Shown in pieces: positions 1 through 8,380 of a stretch of 47,190 bases of DNA. Origin of the DNA: Opitutaceae bacterium (GTDB lineage: Bacteria > Verrucomicrobiota > Verrucomicrobiia > Opitutales > Opitutaceae); the NCBI GenBank assembly GCA_947474995.1, contig CANJNJ010000023.1, positions 1 through 47,190 on the forward strand. Reading direction: 5' to 3'. The notes below the pieces were generated by a model, which was given only the letters and a program-made list of their open reading frames with translations, ran no database searches and was not told where the DNA came from. Positions within the stretch are counted from its first letter, which is position 1; every line of letters begins with the position of its first letter. The position numbers and the translations under genes were made by a program.

Positions 1-1955
1 CAATAGACCATCCGCTCCGCCAGGCGCTGCGGCTCGTCGGCGGCGAAGGGTGTTTGCGCCAGCGGCACGAGCGCCGGCGGGCCGGAAGGAAAAGAAGCGT
101 AGGCAAAAAAATTCCGGGAGTCGGTCGAATCAACCAGCAGCGTGTAGCCCGCGCGATCCAGCCGGTAACCGCGGCTATTCACCGCCACGGCCGATCGCCG
201 CTCCGCCGGAATCGGCGCGAACAAATTCTGGCCGAATCCCACCCACGGCCGCGTGTCACCCAGCCAGGCCAGAATCGTCGGCAACAAGTCCACGTGACTC
301 GCGGGAAATTCCTCCCGCCGCGGTCGACCGACGAGCCGCTCCGGACCGTGGACGAGCGCGGCGGTCCAGACATTCGCGTCCGTCGGCAAGCCGCGGAGGC
401 GTTCATCGATCGGTTCGTTCGTGTTGTCGGCGTGATCACCAATTACGATCACGACGGTATTGTTGGCGCGCGGCCGCGTTTCGAGAAATGCCACGACCCG
501 CGCGATCTGGGCGTCGATGTGCCGCAGGCAGCGGTCATAGCGGTCTTGCGCGCCCAATCCCTCGGACAACGGTTCGTCATCCTCGGGGGTGAACGGCGTG
601 TGGGTGCCATTCGAGGCGACGTAGGCAAAGAACGGCCGACCCGGCGCGCGGGCATCGTGGGCGCGCACCAGGCTCACAAAGTTGTCCATCACCAGACGGT
701 CGGGCCGCGTCTGAAAATAAAACAGGTCGTTCCCGGGCAGCTGGAAATCGAGGTCGTCAAACCACCGCCGCGCCCAGACGAGTTGGTTGTCGAAGCTCGG
801 ATTGCCGCCCCAAAGGGCCATCGTCCGATAGCCCGAAGCGCGGAGGCGACCCGGGAGCGAGTCGCTCGTGAGGTTCGGAAAATTCGCGATGATGAAGCCC
901 CAGCGATGTTCCCAAACCCCGGCGTTAATCGCGATGAAGCCGCGGGGACTCGGGTCGCCGTTCGCGATATAGCGGGGAAACGTCACGCTCCGCGCGGCGA
1001 GCGCATCGAGATGCGGCGTTACCGACAGACCCGGCGGCCGCGGATTCAGGCCCCAGCCGACGTCCCGACCGCGGAGCGATTCGACGACGAAAATCACGAT
1101 GTCCGGCGGATCGATGGGGCCGGTTGAGTTTTCCGCCGCGCCGGCCGCGGCCACCTTCACCGTCCGCATCAGAGGAAATTCGTCCGCCATCCAGCGACTC
1201 GTTCCGGCCGGATCGAGAAATTGCCGCAGCTCCGCGCGATCCCGCGCTTCCTTGGCCGGGGTCATCAGCTCCGTCGGAAAAATCACCGCGCGCACCAGCA
1301 GCACGTAGGGAGGCTGCGCCATGTCGCGCTGGTGATAGTAAGCAGCCGTCTTGATGGGCACGTAGCACGCGACCGCCCCGGCGAAAACGAGGCCGATTCC
1401 GCGCCAGGTCATGGGTCGCACGTTCACCAGCTGGGTTCGTCGCGTGCGGATCAAAAACCCCGCAATCGCAAGCCAGGCCACTGCCACGACGCCGAGGGTC
1501 ACAAGCGGATAGGACGGATGCTTCAGGACTGGTCCCAAGACATCGCTGTTCAACACCCCGCCCGGCGAATACGTCCGAAAATGCGTCAACGAGAGCCTTT
1601 CGCCGCGAAACCGCTGCATGCCAAAATCGATCTGCCCGAGTAGCACCAGTCCGCCCGCCACCGCCAACCCCGTCGCGCTGACCGCCGGTCGCAAAGGCGG
1701 AATTATTTTCCACAGCGCCCCCCACGCCGCCGCGAGCAACAGCAGCCAGGCGGTGTAGAGCGGCACCGAGATCATCAGCGTGTTGAGTGGCGAGGAGAAC
1801 AACGGATGCCCGGCCGGATCATCGCCGAAATGGTGCAGCACCAGCCCGGCGATTTGCGCCGCCCACGAGACCGCAAAGGCCCCCCAAAGCGGGTGCATCG
1901 CCCGCCACCAACGTTGGGGCGACGGCGAGCCCGCGGCAACAGGGGGAGCAATCAT
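1..1955 (-). CDS. LTA-synthase-like sulfatase/phosphotransferase, membrane-anchored (3' end outside window)
   Basis: This reading frame stays open from an ATG at 1955 to the left edge (about 651 residues), so its C-terminus is missing. The first ~200 residues hold several hydrophobic segments. They are followed by an alkaline-phosphatase-superfamily catalytic domain that starts with DIVIFVVESLRGRDVG around residue 285; the VxES of this strand carries the first metal ligand. Downstream are GDPSPRGFIAINAG, where the Ser sits in the nucleophile position, and GDHADNTNE, the second metal site. This layout matches the phosphoglycerol transferase/LTA synthase and EptA-type group, which act on lipid or glycan substrates outside the cytoplasmic membrane. 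An in-frame TAA lies just upstream of the start; a GTG one codon earlier is possible. The gene diverges from the CDP-alcohol phosphotransferase, which suggests a role in headgroup transfer, but the substrate cannot be read from sequence. Confidence 0.85.
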   Translation of the reverse strand, partial: MIAPPVAAGSPSPQRWWRAMHPLWGAFAVSWAAQIAGLVLHHFGDDPAGHPLFSSPLNTLMISVPLYTAWLLLLAAAWGALWKIIPPLRPAVSATGLAVAGGLVLLGQIDFGMQRFRGERLSLTHFRTYSPGGVLNSDVLGPVLKHPSYPLVTLGVVAVAWLAIAGFLIRTRRTQLVNVRPMTWRGIGLVFAGAVACYVPIKTAAYYHQRDMAQPPYVLLVRAVIFPTELMTPAKEARDRAELRQFLDPAGTSRWMADEFPLMRTVKVAAAGAAENSTGPIDPPDIVIFVVESLRGRDVGWGLNPRPPGLSVTPHLDALAARSVTFPRYIANGDPSPRGFIAINAGVWEHRWGFIIANFPNLTSDSLPGRLRASGYRTMALWGGNPSFDNQLVWARRWFDDLDFQLPGNDLFYFQTRPDRLVMDNFVSLVRAHDARAPGRPFFAYVASNGTHTPFTPEDDEPLSEGLGAQDRYDRCLRHIDAQIARVVAFLETRPRANNTVVIVIGDHADNTNEPIDERLRGLPTDANVWTAALVHGPERLVGRPRREEFPASHVDLLPTILAWLGDTRPWVGFGQNLFAPIPAERRSAVAVNSRGYRLDRAGYTLLVDSTDSRNFFAYASFPSGPPALVPLAQTPFAADEPQRLAERMVY

Positions 1956-2085
1956 CACGGCAAAATTCGGTCCGTCGCCTTAGGAGGCAACTTCGGAAAT
2001 ATCCCCGCCAGCCGTGGTCCGCGCCGGACGCCGCCCGCCGCCTCCACACTTGCCACCAGCCGGGCCACGCGCCCGACTTGGGACG

Positions 2086-3123
2086 ATGAGTTCATCCGCT
2101 GAACCTGCCTCGCCCGGGTCCCGACCACAGTATTTCTATCGGTGTGTGGACAAATCGGTGCTCACGCCCGCGTTTCGGCGCTGGTGGGTTCCCCCCTTCA
2201 TGAATTGGATTCCCGCCTGGGTGCCGCCGAATTTCATCACCCTCGCTTCGTCGGCCTGCCTATGGGTCGCGCTCGGATTGGTCGCCACCCGCCACGTGTG
2301 GTCGCCCGTCACCCTTGGCCTCGCTCTCGCCGTCTTGAGCCACGGCTACCTTGTCTACGATCAGGTGGACGGCATGCACGCGAAGAAAACAGGCGCGAGT
2401 TCGGCGCTCGGCGAGTTTCTCGATCACTACCTCGATACCTACCACGGGGCGATCCTGATCGTGGCGCTTTTTGCGCTGTTCGATTTCGCCCATCCGACCC
2501 TGGCCCTTGTGATTCTGTGGAGCTCCCACCTCGCGTTTGCCGCCACGATGCTGGAGGAACGCGAGCGCAAGGAGCTCGTGCTGGGAGCGCTGGGCTCATT
2601 GGAGGCCGTGCTGCTTTTCACGGCGTTTTTCCTTTCGTGGTTGTCGCCGGCCGCGCGCGCGTGGTGGAGCGCGCCGCTCCTCGGCGGCTGGCCCGCCTAC
2701 GCCTGGCTGGTTGGGATCGGTGGGCTGGGATCGATGTTCGCCGCGGGCGAGTGCCTGTGGCGCATCGGCCGCGTGCCCGTGGAGTTCGCGGTGTTTGCCG
2801 TCGGCAGCTTCGCCCTCACGCTGTGGGTGGGAAGCACGCCGCTGCCGTTTGCCTGGGCTGCGGCGATCGTCGTCCTCTTTTGCAGCGATTACACCGGTCG
2901 CGTGATCGGCAGCCACCTCCTCGGGCGCCCCGCGCCTTGGCCGGACTGGCCGGCGTTGGGTTTCCTCGCCCTGGCGGTGGTGGCTGGTGCTTCCTACGCA
3001 CGGATGTCGGGCGGCGCGCTGGTGGTCTGGCTCGCCTTCCGCACGAGTTGGATCTCCGTCGAAACTTTCCTCGCCCTGCGGAGTGACTGGCGGTGGGCCA
3101 ACGCGACTCCACGGCTTTCCTGA
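2086..3123 (+). CDS. CDP-alcohol phosphotransferase of eukaryotic CEPT type
   Basis: A 345-residue polytopic membrane protein. The CDP-alcohol phosphotransferase signature is complete in spacing: D92-x2-D95-G96-x2-A99-K100-x8-G109-x3-D113-x3-D117. The usual Arg after Ala is Lys here. The surrounding text (AKKTGASSALGEFLDHYLD) is much closer to eukaryotic choline/ethanolamine phosphotransferases (ARRT.SSSPLGELFDHG.D) than to bacterial PgsA or PssA. Such enzymes transfer a phospho-alcohol from its CDP/CMP donor to a lipid hydroxyl. Because a full AEP pathway with a dedicated nucleotidyltransferase lies in the same window, CMP-AEP is an attractive donor and diacylglycerol or ceramide the acceptor. 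That is inference; CDP-ethanolamine would fit the family equally well. The frame is open upstream to 2014, but the ATG at 2086 is where family similarity begins. The PIG-O-like gene follows after 31 bp. Confidence 0.88.
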   Translation: MSSSAEPASPGSRPQYFYRCVDKSVLTPAFRRWWVPPFMNWIPAWVPPNFITLASSACLWVALGLVATRHVWSPVTLGLALAVLSHGYLVYDQVDGMHAKKTGASSALGEFLDHYLDTYHGAILIVALFALFDFAHPTLALVILWSSHLAFAATMLEERERKELVLGALGSLEAVLLFTAFFLSWLSPAARAWWSAPLLGGWPAYAWLVGIGGLGSMFAAGECLWRIGRVPVEFAVFAVGSFALTLWVGSTPLPFAWAAAIVVLFCSDYTGRVIGSHLLGRPAPWPDWPALGFLALAVVAGASYARMSGGALVVWLAFRTSWISVETFLALRSDWRWANATPRLS

Positions 3124-3154
3124 CGCGACCTTCGCTTTGCCGCTCCCTGGACCC

Positions 3155-5554
3155 ATGCCCGCTTCCATCCGCCTGCCTTGGTTCGCAGCTGCCTACACGC
3201 TCTTCCTCTCGGTGGCGGCACTCTGGCAATGCGACCAGGTCATCCGCCAGAGCGAGCGACATGCCGACGCTGCTCCGGTCGCCGCGGTCTCTGCGCCTGA
3301 CCCGGCGCCGCTCTTCGTGATCTTCGTCGACTCCCTGCGCTACGAGACGGCCATGGATGAGACGATCATGCCGGCGCTCGCGGCACTGCGGCACCAAGGC
3401 GCCTCGGCAAAAATGAACACCACCTACCAGGCGCACACCGTGCCGTCGCTGCGCGCCATTTTCACGGGCGGGTCGTCGTCGGGAGTGTTTAACGTCATTA
3501 CGGATTTTCGGCGGAGCAACCTGCGCCTCGCGTCCCTCTTCAGCGAACTGCGCGCGAGTGGCCGCGCCAGTGCGTCGTGGAGTTCGGGCCAGTTCAACCA
3601 GTTTGGCGATACGCTCGAACATCGTTTCGTGCCATCGCTGCCCGGCGCCGGCGCGGGCGGCGATCCGATGCTAAATCGCGACCAACGCCGCATCGCGGCG
3701 GCGCTCGAGCTCTTCGCGACGGGGCGGCACGCCCTGGTGATAGCGCATATCGAATTTACCGACTATGCGGGCCATGAATTCGGCATCTACCGTCCCGATT
3801 ATCGGCGTTATTTTTCGGCGGCGGATGCACTCGTCGCCGAGGCGGTACGGCGGCTGCCGGCAAACGCCTCGCTGGCCGTGCTCGGCGATCACGGCCACGA
3901 CGAACGCGGCGCCCACAAGGCGGGCTTGGATATTCCAACCGTGGCGGTCTTTCGCGGTCCGGCCTTCCGCGCCGGGTTCAATCTCGGCACCATCGAAATA
4001 ACGGAGGTGGGCTATTTCCTCCACGCCGCCCTGCGGCAGCCATTAAATCGCGCCGCATTTGCCCAGGCCGCGTTGAACCCAGCCCTGGAACCGGGAGCGG
4101 AACCACCGGCTCTCCGCACCTTCAGCGCCACCGCGGCGACACCGCAGCTACCGTTCCTCGTGCCGATTGCTTTTGTACTGCTGGCCGCGGCGGCGTGGCG
4201 TCTGTGGCGCGGGAGCGAGGCGACGGTTCAGACCCTGGCGTGGACGGCCCTCGCCGCCACGCTGGTGCCGGGGATCGCGGGCCCGACCCTGGCCGCCGCG
4301 CTGGCCCTCGCGGCATTACTGGTTCGGCCCATCGGAAAAGAATCCCTGGTCGCGGTTACGGTCGGCACCGCCCTCGTCCTGTTCGGTCTCCAACTCCGCC
4401 ACGCCCCCGGCTCGCCGCCCCTCGGCCCGTGGGTCGCGGGTGCGCTCATCGCGACGGCGGCCATCGCCACGTGTCGGCGACCGCTGGCGGAAAGGCCGAT
4501 CTGGCTCGCCGGAGTAGCGGCAGCGACCGTTTGGCTCGCCGAGCCATGGCAACACGCCGCGGGCTGGCTGGCCGCGACCCTGTTTGCCGGACTCGGCCTC
4601 ATCTGGCTCGTCGCGGCTCCGGCCCGGCGCGCCCCGTGGACCATCGCGGCCGTCGCGTTGCTTTCGCTCACGTTCGCGTCGTTCTACCGGTTGGATTCGA
4701 CGGGGCACTGGGCGTTTGCGACGCCGAAGTCGCTCGGCGCCATCGTGCCTTTCGCGATCGCGGCGGGTGCCGCGAAACTTTTCCTCCTGCGCCGCTTCGC
4801 CCCCGCCAACCGGCTCGGCTTCGCCGTCGCCTTAATCGCGGCCGTGCTCCTCGGGCTGGAGCAATGGGGCGTGGATCGCAGTGTGTTTGACTGGCACGAG
4901 CGCGTGGCCGCGACCGGACTCGTCGCCCTTTTCGGCGGAGCGTGGCTCATCGCCCGATGCAAGGGGGCCCAGACCTGGACGCCCCTGCTCGGAGTCGCGG
5001 CGTTGTTTGCCCTGTTCTATCACGGCGTGCGGGCGCAGCCGTTTCATCATGCGTGGACGGACCTGTTGTTCGCGGGATTTTTCCTCGCGGGAACCCTCGC
5101 GCCCGACGCCCGGGCGCGGGCCTGGCTCGGGGCAGGAGTCGTTGCGCTGAGTTTCACGCTGGTTCAGGGCTGGCTGCCGGGCGGCGTGGAGTGGCAGGCC
5201 ATCTACGACTGGTTCCCGGCCGAAATGGTCGAAGCCCATGTCGGCTGGTTTATCCCCTGGATTTTGTTTCGGGAAACGCTCCCGCTGTGGATCGGGCGGC
5301 AGATCATCGTCCGCGCTGGAGCCCCGGACGCGAAGTGGCCCGGTGCGGCGGTGGCCCAACTCGTCGGAGCGTGGGTCGTCGGGTTGGTGCTCGTGCGGAT
5401 CGGTCACTTCGCAACCGTGCCGACGATCGAGACGCTCCAAATTCCCGCCGAGCAATTGGCCGGCCTGGGCGTACTGCTCGGGGCGGCCCTTACCTGCAGG
5501 ACCCGGCGATACCCACCGACCCGGGACACTCCGCCCGCTCCCGCGGTGGCGTAA
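3155..5554 (+). CDS. PIG-O/GPI-ethanolamine-phosphate-transferase-like membrane enzyme
   Basis: A 799-residue protein with one N-terminal membrane anchor, an extracytoplasmic alkaline-phosphatase-superfamily domain (about 50-330) and a long polytopic C-terminal region (about 370-790). This is the same three-part plan as eukaryotic PIG-N, PIG-O and PIG-G. Visible motifs are FVIFVDSLRYE (metal ligand D59), YQAHTVPSLRAIFTG (candidate nucleophile T95), IAHIEFTDYAGHEFG, which resembles the PIG-O 'HxxGVDHxGHxxG' strand, and LGDHGHDERGAHKAG. PIG enzymes move ethanolamine phosphate from phosphatidylethanolamine to GPI mannose. Here the donor could be an aminoethylphosphonate lipid or PE, and the acceptor a glycan made by the neighbouring GT-C proteins (inference). 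ATG 3155 directly precedes a hydrophobic signal-anchor; the frame is open further upstream without similarity. Confidence 0.8.
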   Translation: MPASIRLPWFAAAYTLFLSVAALWQCDQVIRQSERHADAAPVAAVSAPDPAPLFVIFVDSLRYETAMDETIMPALAALRHQGASAKMNTTYQAHTVPSLRAIFTGGSSSGVFNVITDFRRSNLRLASLFSELRASGRASASWSSGQFNQFGDTLEHRFVPSLPGAGAGGDPMLNRDQRRIAAALELFATGRHALVIAHIEFTDYAGHEFGIYRPDYRRYFSAADALVAEAVRRLPANASLAVLGDHGHDERGAHKAGLDIPTVAVFRGPAFRAGFNLGTIEITEVGYFLHAALRQPLNRAAFAQAALNPALEPGAEPPALRTFSATAATPQLPFLVPIAFVLLAAAAWRLWRGSEATVQTLAWTALAATLVPGIAGPTLAAALALAALLVRPIGKESLVAVTVGTALVLFGLQLRHAPGSPPLGPWVAGALIATAAIATCRRPLAERPIWLAGVAAATVWLAEPWQHAAGWLAATLFAGLGLIWLVAAPARRAPWTIAAVALLSLTFASFYRLDSTGHWAFATPKSLGAIVPFAIAAGAAKLFLLRRFAPANRLGFAVALIAAVLLGLEQWGVDRSVFDWHERVAATGLVALFGGAWLIARCKGAQTWTPLLGVAALFALFYHGVRAQPFHHAWTDLLFAGFFLAGTLAPDARARAWLGAGVVALSFTLVQGWLPGGVEWQAIYDWFPAEMVEAHVGWFIPWILFRETLPLWIGRQIIVRAGAPDAKWPGAAVAQLVGAWVVGLVLVRIGHFATVPTIETLQIPAEQLAGLGVLLGAALTCRTRRYPPTRDTPPAPAVA

Positions 5555-5636
5555 TGAGACATCTTTTCGAAGGCACGCCCGGCCACGCCACGAGCTAAGC
5601 CGTTTCCGGTCCCGCCGGTTCCGCTCCCGATCAACC

Positions 5637-6416
5637 ATGACCCCAAAACTTACCCGCCGCACGCGCGCTCTTTCGCTCGCCGCGATCATCCTCGCCGTTG
5701 GCAGCGCGGCTGGGTTTTATTTCTGGTCGGAAAAGGGCCGGGATACGCTCTACAACGAGGAAACCGTCGCGATCATGCGGCGCGTAATGCGGCCGGACTC
5801 CAACGGCATCGATGTCGGCGCATTCGAGGGCGAACTCACACGTCCGATGGTGCGCATCGCCCCGCGCGGCACGCATTACGCCATCGAGCCGCAGCCGGCC
5901 TACGCGGCCCGGCTGCGCAAAAAATTCCCCCAAGTGAAGGTGCGCGAAGTCGCGTTGGGTGAAGCCGAGGGCACGACCACCTTCACCCTCGCGCTCGACG
6001 ACCCAGCTTACAGCGGTTTCAAGCCGCAGGCGTATCCACGCGCCGACGAGCAGACCCGGACAATTCAGGTGCGCGTGGCCCGACTCGATGATCTCGTACC
6101 TGTGACGATGCCGATTGGCTTCATCAAAATCGATGTCGAGGGCGCCGAGTTCCTCGTGCTGCGCGGGGCGAAGGAGCTCATCCGACGCGACCGCCCCGTG
6201 ATCGTCTTCGAATACGGCCAGACTGGCATGCAAGACTTCGGCACGATGCCCGCGATGATGTGGGCGCTGCTGCACGACGAACTCGGCCTGGAACTGTCCT
6301 TGATGCGAACGTGGCTCGACGACGGTCCGGCCCTGACGGCTGACGCTTTCAGTCGCATCGCATGGGCCGGCACCGACTGGATGTTTATCGCCTATCCGCC
6401 GTCGCGGAAACCGTGA
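5637..6416 (+). CDS. FkbM-family methyltransferase, membrane-anchored
   Basis: A 259-residue protein with one N-terminal transmembrane helix (about residues 10-28), then an FkbM-type SAM-dependent methyltransferase domain. The SAM-binding strand is GIDVGAFEGELT and the family hallmark FIKIDVEGAEFLVLRGA follows. FkbM enzymes O-methylate small molecules, sugars or lipid headgroups. With a predicted N-in anchor the domain would normally lie outside the cytoplasm, which is awkward for a SAM enzyme, so the topology deserves checking. It lies 82 bp after the PIG-O-like gene on the same strand and probably modifies the same glycan or lipid. Its 3' end overlaps the convergent gene by 32 bp. Confidence 0.85.
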   Translation: MTPKLTRRTRALSLAAIILAVGSAAGFYFWSEKGRDTLYNEETVAIMRRVMRPDSNGIDVGAFEGELTRPMVRIAPRGTHYAIEPQPAYAARLRKKFPQVKVREVALGEAEGTTTFTLALDDPAYSGFKPQAYPRADEQTRTIQVRVARLDDLVPVTMPIGFIKIDVEGAEFLVLRGAKELIRRDRPVIVFEYGQTGMQDFGTMPAMMWALLHDELGLELSLMRTWLDDGPALTADAFSRIAWAGTDWMFIAYPPSRKP

Positions 6417-8223
6417 CGAACGCCGGGCGACCGCCGCCTGCGCTGGGACCGAGGGTGTGCCCGCGTTGGCTGAGATTCAGTTCGATCACGTAGTCGCCGG
6501 ACGCAACGGGCGCCGCGATCAACACCGGAAATCGCTGCACCGCACCGCGAGGGAGTCCTCGAAAGAGAGGCAGAATCGTACGCTCAGGGACGGCCGCAAC
6601 GGTTTCTCCGGTGGTGCGCCGCCAGAGTCCCAGCACCAACGGTGGATCGAAACCGTAGGCCAAGCCCGCAGGCCACGCCTTCGGGCCGACGTTGCGCACC
6701 TCCACCTCCACCATGCGTCTCTCGCCTGGGAGCCAGGCTGCCATTTCGTGGGCCACGCTCACTTCTGCCACCGAAATATCTTGGGCGAGCAACGCGGGGT
6801 GATCCGCGCGGCCACTGAGGGATGACCAGACCAGTGCGACATCAGGATTCAACCCTGTGCGCAGCTCGCGGACGATTGGATTATCGCGCCAGTCCCACAT
6901 CCGCTCAGGCGACAGATGAATCGGCCGCGGCCGGAGCGCATGGTTAAACTTGAAAAAGAAAACGCCGACGACCTGGGTGCCCCACGACCAAAACGCGGCC
7001 AGCGCCATGACGCTTAACAGCAGCATCCACCCCGCCCGTGACCACGCCGCAGCCCTCGCCTGCAGCCGGAGCGTGCCCTGTAGACCGAGCAGGGTCAGTG
7101 CCGGAAGCGCGTCGACGAAGTACCGTGACCCATACGAAGCCGCCGCATGCCAGCGCAATTGCGGGACCACGTCGGTCACCGTCGCCGCCGCCGCCCAACA
7201 GACCACCACCGGGACCACCCACCACCGCAGCGCATCGTCATCGGGGCCTCCTCGCCGCCAAACGGCCACGGCCCCGAAGACGGCCACGGCGGCCAGCGGG
7301 GTGAAAACAAATAACCCCGATCCAGGGCTCACGAGGAGCCCGACCCAGGCCTTGATATTTTCCCACCATCCGTAGCTCCAGAATGGCGCCTGCCCCATTC
7401 CGTAATATCCCGCCAGGCTACCCGTCATCGCGAGATTGAAGGCAAAAAACAACAGGCCCATCGCGGCCACTGGCCCGACCGCCCACGCCAGCCACGGACG
7501 CCAGCGCGAGGCCACGTAGGCCACCCAGACGATGGCGTATCCGGCGCCCGTGGTCCTCACTGGCATCAACCACGCGGCCGCAAGCGAGCCAGCGATCAAA
7601 ATCGTTTTCAGCGTGCGCGGGGACAAGCCGTCCGCACCGGACCGCTCCAGCCGCGCCCAGGCCAGCGCGACGAGGGCGATGAGCAGCGCCAGTCCGCCAT
7701 GATTCCACATGCCCTGACTGGTGGTGGCCCAGTGGCTCGTACAAAACGAGAATGCTGTCACCCCGCCCCACGCCACGTCCCACCGTCGCCAATAAATCCA
7801 AAGCGCAAGGAACATCGCCGCGCTCGTGGCTGCGGCCATCAGCGACGCCGTAACCTTCTCCACCGCAAACCACGCCAGGGGCGGCGGGGCCTCGTAGGTG
7901 GCAAAACGCAGTTCCGGCAGCGGCCCGAACACCAGCCGTACGATGCCCCAACCCGCAGCATAAAACGGCGTCGCGACCAACGAGTAGAAAACGAGTTTGT
8001 CGGACGACAGGGCCGCCCCGTGGCGTCGGAAAAAATACGGCACTGGTTCCGTGACGGGGACAGCTGGAAAATACGGCGTGAGATCGAGACTGCCGCGGGT
8101 GAGCACGGCGTGCGGGAGCAGCAGCGAAGCCTTGTTGTCGGAACTGCTGATCGGAACGCCGTTGAGGTTGTACACCACGAAACAGGCGGCAAACACGAGC
8201 ACGGCCGCCAACACGGCGCGCAC
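6385..8223 (-). CDS. GT-C-like polytopic membrane glycosyltransferase (putative)
   Basis: About 612 residues if translation begins at the GTG at 8223. The frame stays open to 8403, but the extra 60 residues are Arg/Pro-rich and unlike an N-terminus. The 8223 start places a transmembrane helix at once and has a GGTGG about 7 bases upstream. About ten hydrophobic segments are followed by a soluble C-terminal domain (about residues 500-610) that looks beta-rich. The first loop reads NGVPISSSDNKASLLLP and is followed by a large loop, the arrangement of lipid-phosphate-dependent GT-C/PMT-like proteins. The substrate is unknown. It is divergent from 8381-10240, which is also GT-C-like, so the pair may elongate one glycan. 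Confidence 0.65.
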   Translation of the reverse strand: MRAVLAAVLVFAACFVVYNLNGVPISSSDNKASLLLPHAVLTRGSLDLTPYFPAVPVTEPVPYFFRRHGAALSSDKLVFYSLVATPFYAAGWGIVRLVFGPLPELRFATYEAPPPLAWFAVEKVTASLMAAATSAAMFLALWIYWRRWDVAWGGVTAFSFCTSHWATTSQGMWNHGGLALLIALVALAWARLERSGADGLSPRTLKTILIAGSLAAAWLMPVRTTGAGYAIVWVAYVASRWRPWLAWAVGPVAAMGLLFFAFNLAMTGSLAGYYGMGQAPFWSYGWWENIKAWVGLLVSPGSGLFVFTPLAAVAVFGAVAVWRRGGPDDDALRWWVVPVVVCWAAAATVTDVVPQLRWHAAASYGSRYFVDALPALTLLGLQGTLRLQARAAAWSRAGWMLLLSVMALAAFWSWGTQVVGVFFFKFNHALRPRPIHLSPERMWDWRDNPIVRELRTGLNPDVALVWSSLSGRADHPALLAQDISVAEVSVAHEMAAWLPGERRMVEVEVRNVGPKAWPAGLAYGFDPPLVLGLWRRTTGETVAAVPERTILPLFRGLPRGAVQRFPVLIAAPVASGDYVIELNLSQRGHTLGPSAGGGRPAFVTVSATADRR

Positions 8224-8380
8224 CGAAAAGCCACCGGGACGGCGATGGGTTCCCGGAGAATCGGCGGCGGCGGGCACGGTGGGCAAGCGGCCATGTTGGC
8301 GGCATCCGCTATCCCGATTCAAGTCCAGGCAATGGGTTGCGGATTGCCCAGGAAGTCTGCGGTGGCTTTCGTGCCGGGAG

